DNA of 6,357 nucleotides from Chloroflexota bacterium (GTDB taxonomy: Bacteria; Chloroflexota; Anaerolineae; CG2-30-64-16). Below the pieces are notes generated by a model. The model was not told the DNA's origin and made no database searches. It saw nothing but the letters and a program-made list of their open reading frames with translations. The stretch spans positions 1 through 6,357 of the forward strand of contig JAKPQT010000211.1 of NCBI GenBank assembly GCA_029555885.1, written 5' to 3'. Positions 1 through 4,513 of the stretch are shown here, piece after piece (position 1 is the first letter of the stretch; the number at the start of each line of letters is the position of its first letter). The position numbers and the translations under genes were made by a program.

Positions 1-410
1 CTGATGGTGCATCCGACGCTGGCCTTCTTCCGGGTTTCGGGGCTTGGAGCCAGGCTGTCCGGGTCACTGTCCGGGAGGAGCTCCTCAAGCAGCTCCGTGC
101 CCAGATCCTCTTCGGGGAGGTAGTCCTCCTCGACCAGGTCCAGGACCTCTGTGAAATCCTCATCCACCGGAGGCGAGGGGTCCGTCTCCAGGGTCACGGC
201 CAGGATCGCGAGACGGCCGTTCAGGCTGAGGCCCATTCCGTTCATCAGGTAACCCGGCGCGGATACCAGCACGCTGGAGTCGCCCTGGGGCACCGGGAGC
301 CCCACCAGGCCCAGGGAGCTGGTCTGGCGGCACTGGTCGTTCACGCAGACGCTGGCCCCCTGGATGGGGGCGCCGTCCTCGAGGGCGCTGACCTGGACCA
401 GCACGCGGCG
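1..410 (-). CDS. Partial protein: beta-sandwich piece plus acidic linker, both ends missing
   Basis: The minus frame is open from 410 to the left window edge (136 codons), with an in-frame stop just upstream at 411-413. The translation looks like real protein. It begins VLVQVSALEDGAPIQGASVC and continues to a GLPVPQG...VSAPGYL stretch, the pattern of a carboxypeptidase-regulatory-like or PEGA-like beta-sandwich. A long Asp/Glu-rich linker (DEDFTEVLDLVEEDYLPEED) follows, then SPETRKKASVGCTI at the edge. Two cysteines in the sandwich (VCVNDQC) may pair. No start is convincing: GTG at 404-402 has no Shine-Dalgarno sequence, and the protein would begin inside a beta strand with no signal peptide. 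The 5' end is therefore probably lost at the junction near 405. The Cys motif after a basic patch could open a C-terminal membrane sorting signal, but the segment that would prove it lies outside the window. Function is unknown; an exported or surface protein is inferred. Confidence 0.6.
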
Positions 411-412
411 TT
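398..412. other. Discontinuity joining two 5'-truncated genes head to head
   Basis: Left of this point only the minus strand reads as sensible protein; right of it only the plus strand does. The minus protein has a stop at 411-413 just upstream and no usable start. The plus protein enters in the middle of a YbaY-like repeat at RYPVITQDAP. The first roughly 15 residues encoded from ATG 364 on the plus strand (MGAPSSRALTWTSTR) are merely the antisense of the minus protein. Two genes that both lose their N-termini at the same base indicate an assembly chimera, or a genuine inversion or deletion breakpoint. The exact base cannot be fixed because GCACGCGGCG is compatible with both sides. Confidence 0.7.
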
Positions 413-1194
413 ACCCGGTCATCACCCAGGACGCGCCGGCGGACAACGTCGAGATCGTCGTGGAACGCGTGGCCCGGTCCCAGGTTCAGCCGAGCGCGGC
501 GCCCGCAGCCAGCGGCGTGCTGAGCGGCACCGTGACCTACCAGCCGCGCATTGCCCTCCCGCCGGACACCGTACTCGACGTCACGCTGCTCGACATCACG
601 GATGCAGACACGCCCGCCCGTGTCGTTGCCGCACAAACCGTCATGACGGATGGCGAGCAAGTGCCGCTGCCGTTCGAACTCGCGTATGACCCGGCGGAGA
701 TCGACCCGGCGCGTACGTACCGCGTGGCCGCCCACCTGATTTCCGGCGGCATCATCCGCTGGATTCCCGGCGACACCTATCTCGTATTGACCCAGGGCGC
801 GCCGCAGACGGGCATCGAGATCATGATGACGCCCGCGCCCGAGAGCGAGGGCATGGCCGGGCCGGAAGGGGTCATCAGCGGCGTCGTGACGTACCTGAAC
901 CGCAGCGCGCTGCCGCCCGTTGCCGTGATCGAGGTGCAGTTGCAGGATGTGACCATTGCCGACGCGCCGTCCACGGTCCTGGCCTCCCAGCGGCAGGTGG
1001 CGGGCGGCCGCCAGGTGCCCATCCCCTTCGAACTGGCGTACAATCCCAATCAGATCCAGGAGGGCCGCATCTATGCGTTGTCGGTCCGCATCACCATCGA
1101 CGGCGCCTTGCGCTACATCAACACGACCCTGCAGCGCGTCCTCAATGACGGCGCGCCGGCGACGGACATCGAAGTGGTCGTCCAGCCGGTCTGA
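409..1194 (+). CDS. YbaY-like tandem-repeat protein, 5' truncated
   Basis: This protein is built from repeats resembling the YbaY/YscW-type lipoprotein domain, a small beta-sandwich of envelope proteins whose biochemical role is poorly defined. A remnant of one repeat (RYPVITQDAPADNVEIVVERV region, 409-471) is followed by two full repeats at about 511-834 and 868-1188. Each full repeat has the family signatures: SG-V-TY, then a RxALPP or RIALPP turn, then V-L-D[IV]T-AD-P, then QVP[LI]PFELAY(D/N)P, then a closing L-(T/N)-GAP...IE[IV] strand. The true start is missing. ATG 364 only adds antisense of the neighbouring gene, there is no Shine-Dalgarno sequence before it, and no signal peptide is visible, although a lipoprotein signal is expected upstream. 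The stop is TGA at 1192-1194. The next gene starts 31 bases later with no terminator between, so co-transcription is likely. Family membership is fairly sure; cellular role is not. Confidence 0.75.
   Translation, partial: RYPVITQDAPADNVEIVVERVARSQVQPSAAPAASGVLSGTVTYQPRIALPPDTVLDVTLLDITDADTPARVVAAQTVMTDGEQVPLPFELAYDPAEIDPARTYRVAAHLISGGIIRWIPGDTYLVLTQGAPQTGIEIMMTPAPESEGMAGPEGVISGVVTYLNRSALPPVAVIEVQLQDVTIADAPSTVLASQRQVAGGRQVPIPFELAYNPNQIQEGRIYALSVRITIDGALRYINTTLQRVLNDGAPATDIEVVVQPV
511..1188 (+). repeat. Two tandem YbaY-like domain repeats (protein level)
   Basis: The units at about 511-834 and 868-1188 align along their whole length. Paired landmarks are SGTVTY/SGVVTY, ALPPDTV/ALPPVAV, QVPLPFELAY/QVPIPFELAY, DPAEI/NPNQI, TQGAPQTGIEI/NDGAPATDIEV. 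They are joined by a short Pro/Glu/Gly linker. The DNA is diverged, so the duplication is old and not a recent slippage event. A third copy is represented only by its last strand at 409-471. Confidence 0.75.
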
Positions 1195-1212
1195 CGGCCC
1201 TGGCTTACTTGT

Positions 1213-1218
1213 GAGGAG
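1213..1218 (+). promoter_or_regulatory. Ribosome binding site of the solute-binding lipoprotein
   Basis: GAGGAG lies 7 bases before ATG 1226. It fixes the start at 1226, which gives a clean lipoprotein signal peptide. The open frame continues upstream to an ATG at 956, but that part is a shadow of the YbaY-like gene. Confidence 0.8.
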
Positions 1219-1225
1219 TCCCCCC

Positions 1226-3478
1226 ATGTCAAAGAGAATAGTCCTGACCATCCTGCTGCTGGCGCTGGCCGCGTTGGTGATTGGCGCATGTTCCGCGCCG
1301 GCCGTCGCGCCCACGCCGACCAAGACTCCGCTGTCCTCGGGCCAGATCTTGCCGACGAACGGGACGCCCGCGGCAACGGCCACGCAGGCGCCGATCCCCA
1401 CCGTCGCGCCGCCGCAGGCGACGCCCGTGCCGGGTGATGACCTGGCGCAGGCCCTGGGCGCAGGCAGGCTGCTAGTCGGCACTTCGCTCGACAATCCGCC
1501 CTACGACCAGTATGACGAGAACTTCCGCCCCGACGGCTTCGATATCGTCCTCATGACCGAGCTGGCGCAGCGACTGGGCCTGCAGGCGGAGTTCAACGAC
1601 TTCGCGTTCGAAGGCGTGCTGGGTGCGCTTCAACTCCGGCAGGTGGACGCGGCCATCGCCGCCATCACCATGACGCAGGACCGCGTGGCCGTCGTGGACT
1701 TCACCGATCCGTACTGGCTCGGCTCCGATGCGATCATCGCCGGCCCCGATTCCGAGATCGCGGCGGTCACGGCTCCGGAAGACCTGAACGGGAAGAAGAT
1801 CGGCGTTCAGCGCGGCTCCGTGTACGAGATCTACCTCACCCGCACCCGTGTTCAGACCGGTCTGATGCCCAGGCAGGACCTCTTCGCCTACGTGCGGCTG
1901 GATGACGCAGTGCGCGACCTGCAGGAGAAGCGGGTCGACTTGGTGTTGATGGACCGGCTCCCCGCGCTCAACCTGGAGAGCCAGGGCCAGGCCAAAATTG
2001 TGGGCGCGGGCCAGGGGCCCCAGCCCTTCGCCATCGCAGTCCGCAAGGGCTCGACGCTGCTGCCTGAGTTGAACCGTGCGCTGGCCGAGATGCGCAGCGA
2101 CGGTACGCTGGCCGCCCTGGCCGAGGAGTACCTGCAGATTTCGCCCGAGGTGGTCGAGGACATTGCAACAGCGATCCCGACGCCGACCCTGATGCCCAAG
2201 CCGGTTGCGACCCCGACCCCCGTGCCATGCATCGACGGCATGGCGTACGTGGCTGATCTCAACTACGATGACCGGAATATGACTGCGCCGTCCGTCATGC
2301 AGCCCGGCCAGCAGTTCCAGAAGGCCTGGCGGGTGCAGAACGCCGGCAACTGCGACTGGGGTGCGGACTACGTCTTCGCCTATGCGAACGGCAACACGGC
2401 CGCGGCGCGCATGGGCGGCCAAAACCAGGCGATCGGCCGGGCGGTCAAGCCGGGCGAAACGATCGACATTGCCGTCAATTTGACTGCCCCGCAGGCGCCT
2501 GGCGCCTACCAGGGGTTCTGGCACATGACCAATGCGGCCGGTGTCCCCTTCGGCGAGCGCATTTGGGTTGGCATCCGGGTGCCGGAGCCGCCCACGCCTG
2601 TGCCGCCGCCCCCGCCGCCGCCCGATGCGGACATTCAGTTTGGCGTGGACCGGACCAACATCAACCAGGGCGAGTGCGTGAACTTCTCCTGGAACGTGAC
2701 CAACGTCAGGGCCGTCTACTTCTACCCGCAGGGGCAGCCATACGAGCAGTACGGCACGACAGGCCAGGGCGGCAAGCAGGAGTGTCTGCAGGGCACCCTG
2801 ACCTATGACCTGCGCGTCGAAAAGCTGAACGGCGAGGCCGTGGTCCGCTCCATCACCATCAACGTGGCGGCCGTCAGCGGCGCGCCGCTGATTGCCCAGT
2901 TCAACAGCAGCCCCGAATGGGAAGTGCTGGTGGGCCAGTGCGTCCAGCTTTGGTGGGAAGTGCAGGGCGAGGTGAGCCGCGTGGCCCTGGTGCGCGGCGG
3001 CACGCCGCTGTGGGACTACGCGCCCATCAGCGCTTCATTCCAGGACTGCCCGCCCGGACCGGGACAGGCGCCTTATGAACTACAGGCCTGGGGCCCGGGC
3101 GGCTTCGTCAAGGCCCAGCGCACCCTCAACGTGAACCCGGGTGAGCCGCCGCCTCCGCCCCCGCCACCGCCGCCCGGCCAACCGGAGATCGCCCGGCTCA
3201 GTGCGACGGAGAGCACCCAGACAGGGGCCTGCGTGTGGGTGTCGTGGGAGTTCGGCGCCAATGTGACCTACGCGCGGCTGTGGAAGAACAATGCGCTCTA
3301 TGCCGACAACGTGCACACGGCTTCCAACATCGCGGCCTTCTCCGGCAACGGGAACGGTGACTGCGACACGCCCAATCCCGGCACGATCACGTACCGGCTG
3401 GAGGCCTTCAACTCCGTGGGCCAGGCGACCTCCAGGGAGGCCAATACCCAGATAACGCCGGCGATCCAACCCCGGTAG
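1226..3478 (+). CDS. Lipoprotein: solute-binding domain, NBR1-like Ig, three Ig-like domains
   Basis: This is a 750-residue surface lipoprotein. Residues 1-22 are a lipoprotein signal peptide (MSKR, hydrophobic core, lipobox I-G-A-C with lipidated Cys22). Residues 23-80 are a Pro/Thr/Ala linker. Residues 82-304 are a family 3 extracellular solute-binding domain (SBP_bac_3): NPPYDQYD...DGFDIVL near the N-terminus, AITMTQDRVAVVDFTDPY, DLNGKKIGVQRGS, KRVDLVLMD and a C-terminal SDGTLAALAEEYL. Arg153 and Asp243 sit where amino-acid-binding members such as GlnBP hold the ligand carboxylate and amino groups, so a polar amino acid ligand is inferred. Residues 336-452 match the NBR1-like Ig domain (FQKAWRVQNAGNCDW; AYQGFWHMTN; FGERIWVGI). 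Three further Ig-like domains follow at 468-547, 553-636 and 652-745, separated in places by proline runs. No permease or ATPase is present here, so transport, sensing or surface adhesion all remain possible. Domain calls are confident; the ligand is not known. Confidence 0.9.
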   Translation: MSKRIVLTILLLALAALVIGACSAPAVAPTPTKTPLSSGQILPTNGTPAATATQAPIPTVAPPQATPVPGDDLAQALGAGRLLVGTSLDNPPYDQYDENFRPDGFDIVLMTELAQRLGLQAEFNDFAFEGVLGALQLRQVDAAIAAITMTQDRVAVVDFTDPYWLGSDAIIAGPDSEIAAVTAPEDLNGKKIGVQRGSVYEIYLTRTRVQTGLMPRQDLFAYVRLDDAVRDLQEKRVDLVLMDRLPALNLESQGQAKIVGAGQGPQPFAIAVRKGSTLLPELNRALAEMRSDGTLAALAEEYLQISPEVVEDIATAIPTPTLMPKPVATPTPVPCIDGMAYVADLNYDDRNMTAPSVMQPGQQFQKAWRVQNAGNCDWGADYVFAYANGNTAAARMGGQNQAIGRAVKPGETIDIAVNLTAPQAPGAYQGFWHMTNAAGVPFGERIWVGIRVPEPPTPVPPPPPPPDADIQFGVDRTNINQGECVNFSWNVTNVRAVYFYPQGQPYEQYGTTGQGGKQECLQGTLTYDLRVEKLNGEAVVRSITINVAAVSGAPLIAQFNSSPEWEVLVGQCVQLWWEVQGEVSRVALVRGGTPLWDYAPISASFQDCPPGPGQAPYELQAWGPGGFVKAQRTLNVNPGEPPPPPPPPPPGQPEIARLSATESTQTGACVWVSWEFGANVTYARLWKNNALYADNVHTASNIAAFSGNGNGDCDTPNPGTITYRLEAFNSVGQATSREANTQITPAIQPR
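2588..2623 (+). repeat. Proline-rich linker 1 (low-complexity CCG/CCC)
   Basis: Residues 455-466 of the lipoprotein are nearly all proline (PPTPVP then six more Pro). This rigid spacer sits between the NBR1-like domain and the first of the three Ig-like domains. The C-rich codon run is slippage-prone, so its length may vary between strains. Confidence 0.75.
2627..3460 (+). repeat. Three Ig-like domain repeats, each with one Cys pair
   Basis: Each unit opens with G-x-C-V-x-x-x-W-x-[VF]: GECVNFSWNV at residues 482-491, GQCVQLWWEV at 570-579 and GACVWVSWEF at 667-676. Each has a second cysteine 36, 36 and 44 residues after the first (Cys520, Cys608, Cys713), followed by a TY-L or YEL-A strand. 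A disulfide within each beta-sandwich is inferred. The units start 88 and 97 residues apart. Confidence 0.75.
3146..3175 (+). repeat. Proline-rich linker 2 (ten consecutive Pro codons)
   Basis: Residues 641-650 of the lipoprotein are ten prolines in a row, between the second and third of the three Ig-like domains. A run this long would be expected to slow ribosomes unless elongation factor P acts; that is general knowledge and is not shown here. Confidence 0.75.
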
Positions 3479-3534
3479 TCCCCCACGCCCTGTGCCTCCG
3501 ACAGGTTCAGCGGAGCGTAGCACCGGGATAGAGC

Positions 3535-3564
3535 GGGCCACCTCTTCGATCGAAGGGGTGGCCC
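3535..3564 (+). terminator. Hairpin terminator between convergent genes
   Basis: A 13-base-pair stem closes on a GATC loop: left arm GGGCCACCTCTTC at 3535-3547, right arm GAAGGGGTGGCCC at 3552-3564. The one non-Watson-Crick pair is U-G on the plus transcript but A-C on the minus transcript, so the fold favours ending the lipoprotein transcript. An outer GAGC/GCTC pairing (3531-3534 with 3569-3572) could extend it past a 4-base bulge. The tail is only moderately U-rich (CCCTTTACTTTCCTT from 3576), so efficiency is uncertain. It may also serve the convergent gene that ends at 3580. The remaining intergenic bases, 3479-3530, show nothing else. Confidence 0.6.
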
Positions 3565-3579
3565 ACTTGCTCGCCCCCT

Positions 3580-4398
3580 TTACTTTCCTTGCGCCCGGAT
3601 GTACCCACTCACATCCGCGTTCAGCACCACGGTCTCCAGCGTCATCACCGCCCACGGCCGGCCCTGGTCCAGCCACGTGGCCGACCCGGTCGCCAGGAGC
3701 GGCAGCTCCGGCAGCGTCGGCCCGGGTTCGTTGCGGGCGATCCAGAGGATCTTCGGCTTCCCCTCGCCCACGTCACGGTAGCGCATGGCCTCCATCAGGT
3801 CGATGAGGTTCGTCTGGGGATCGAACCGCACGACGAAGTTCTCTTCATCGGCCTCATAGGGCACGTAGAGCAGCGCGGTGACGTCGTCGACCGGTTCCCA
3901 ATGGACGCGCGGGTCAGTCACGAGGAGCGTGGGGAACCAGCCCGCCTCAGCCCACAGCGCGAGGTTCGCGCCCTGGTTGGCGTTCGGCTCGTCGGTATAC
4001 GACCCCATCGGGCTGGCGAAGAAGCTCGCGCCGTCCAGGTAGCCCTCGTCCACCTTGAGGAGCGGGATGCCGAACCAGGTCGCCTCGAAGTAGTGGCGGT
4101 AATCGCGGCCCGCGTTGTGTACGAAGATGAAGCGCGCGGGCAGCGGGATGTTGAATACCGGCCGGATGGTCGCGCGACCGGTGATGACGACCGTCTCGAT
4201 GACCGGCACGCGCTCGCCGTAGACCGTGCGGTAGAACCGCTCGACCGGCGCGGGCAGCCCGCCAGGCAGGGGGACGGTCTGCAAGGGGGCCGCGGCCCCA
4301 GCATAGGCCGGGAACGGCTGGGGCCGGACCTGCAATCCCAGCCAGCCGAGCAAGACGATGAGTGCCAGCACACCGGCGATAATGAGAATAATCTTCAT
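3580..4398 (-). CDS. Membrane-anchored protein resembling DUF6544/DUF6920 families
   Basis: This is a 272-residue protein of unknown function. Residues 2-24 form one hydrophobic segment ([21 protein letters not shown]), an uncleaved anchor or signal peptide. The rest is a probable extracytoplasmic beta-rich domain. Landmarks are [13 protein letters not shown] (47-59), a middle [17 protein letters not shown] segment (79-95), [12 protein letters not shown] (116-127), [15 protein letters not shown] (146-160), and a late [12 protein letters not shown] with MRYRD (189-209). The order LPAPV-R, then Y-DG, then LW-EA-WFPT, then V-FDP and R-RD is what I recall of the DUF6544/DUF6920 proteins; this is from memory and needs a profile search. 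Start: ATG 4398 puts the hydrophobic segment at the N-terminus with an AGGA (4412-4415) about 13 bases upstream. A longer reading from 4527 would overlap the divergent malic enzyme start and adds unlikely sequence. The gene stands alone, convergent with the lipoprotein and divergent from the malic enzyme. No cysteines are present. Confidence 0.8.
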   Translation of the reverse strand: MKIILIIAGVLALIVLLGWLGLQVRPQPFPAYAGAAAPLQTVPLPGGLPAPVERFYRTVYGERVPVIETVVITGRATIRPVFNIPLPARFIFVHNAGRDYRHYFEATWFGIPLLKVDEGYLDGASFFASPMGSYTDEPNANQGANLALWAEAGWFPTLLVTDPRVHWEPVDDVTALLYVPYEADEENFVVRFDPQTNLIDLMEAMRYRDVGEGKPKILWIARNEPGPTLPELPLLATGSATWLDQGRPWAVMTLETVVLNADVSGYIRAQGK

Positions 4399-4456
4399 GA
4401 GTGTTTCGTTTTCCTTTCTTACGGTAATTACGAAATCGTTCGCTACAGGTTTCACA

Positions 4457-4499
4457 TATCGCGCCGGGTGTGTGCTGTGGTACAATATCAAGCGCGATA
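4457..4499. promoter_or_regulatory. 8-bp inverted repeat bracketing the malic enzyme promoter
   Basis: TATCGCGC at 4457-4464 and its exact reverse complement GCGCGATA at 4492-4499 lie 35 bases apart. The left copy falls where a -35 box would be and the right copy falls at the predicted transcription start. It begins upstream of the start, so it would act as DNA (a pair of operator half-sites or looping sites) rather than as RNA. No regulator is identified, and chance occurrence in GC-rich DNA cannot be ruled out. Confidence 0.35.
4478..4486 (+). promoter_or_regulatory. Extended -10 promoter of the malic enzyme gene
   Basis: TGG-TACAAT is an extended -10 element: TG, one base, then a hexamer with one mismatch to TATAAT. 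The predicted start of transcription is near 4492-4494, giving a leader of about 20 bases. No good -35 box lies 16-18 bases upstream, which fits an extended -10 promoter. TTCACA at 4451-4456 is too far away (24 bases). I found no convincing promoter for the divergent minus-strand gene in the same region. Confidence 0.55.
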
Positions 4500-4500
4500 G

Positions 4501-4506
4501 AGGAGG
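4501..4506 (+). promoter_or_regulatory. Ribosome binding site of the malic enzyme gene
   Basis: AGGAGG, a perfect Shine-Dalgarno core, lies 7 bases before ATG 4514 and decides the start of the malic enzyme. Confidence 0.85.
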
Positions 4507-4513
4507 ATACCCC

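Noticed and set aside
364..408. ATG 364 as the true start of the YbaY-like gene
   Set aside because: The residues it adds are antisense of the minus-strand protein, there is no Shine-Dalgarno sequence, and the rest begins in the middle of a repeat.
956..1225. Upstream start of the solute-binding lipoprotein at ATG 956
   Set aside because: The 90 extra residues are an Arg/Ser/Pro-rich shadow of the YbaY-like gene; ATG 1226 has a Shine-Dalgarno sequence and a proper lipoprotein signal.
160..1494. Long minus-strand open frame of 444 codons
   Set aside because: It is an antisense shadow of the YbaY-like gene and the lipoprotein start: low-complexity Arg/Gly/Ala composition, no domain, no ribosome binding site. 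It is also in a different frame from the credible minus-strand protein at 1-410.
1472..2524. Minus-strand open frame of 350 codons inside the lipoprotein gene
   Set aside because: His/Arg/Gly-rich antisense translation with no recognisable domain, opposite a gene with clear domains.
4424..4431. GTAATTAC palindrome upstream of the DUF-like gene
   Set aside because: Only 8 bases, no second site and no promoter recognised next to it; likely chance in an AT-richer spacer.
4451..4456. TTCACA as the -35 box of the malic enzyme promoter
   Set aside because: The spacing to TACAAT is 24 bases, too long for a standard promoter.
3589..4500. Plus-strand open frame of 303 codons opposite the DUF-like gene
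   Set aside because: Arg/His/Asp-rich composition typical of antisense in GC-rich DNA; the minus strand encodes a protein with a membrane anchor and sensible hydrophobic pattern.
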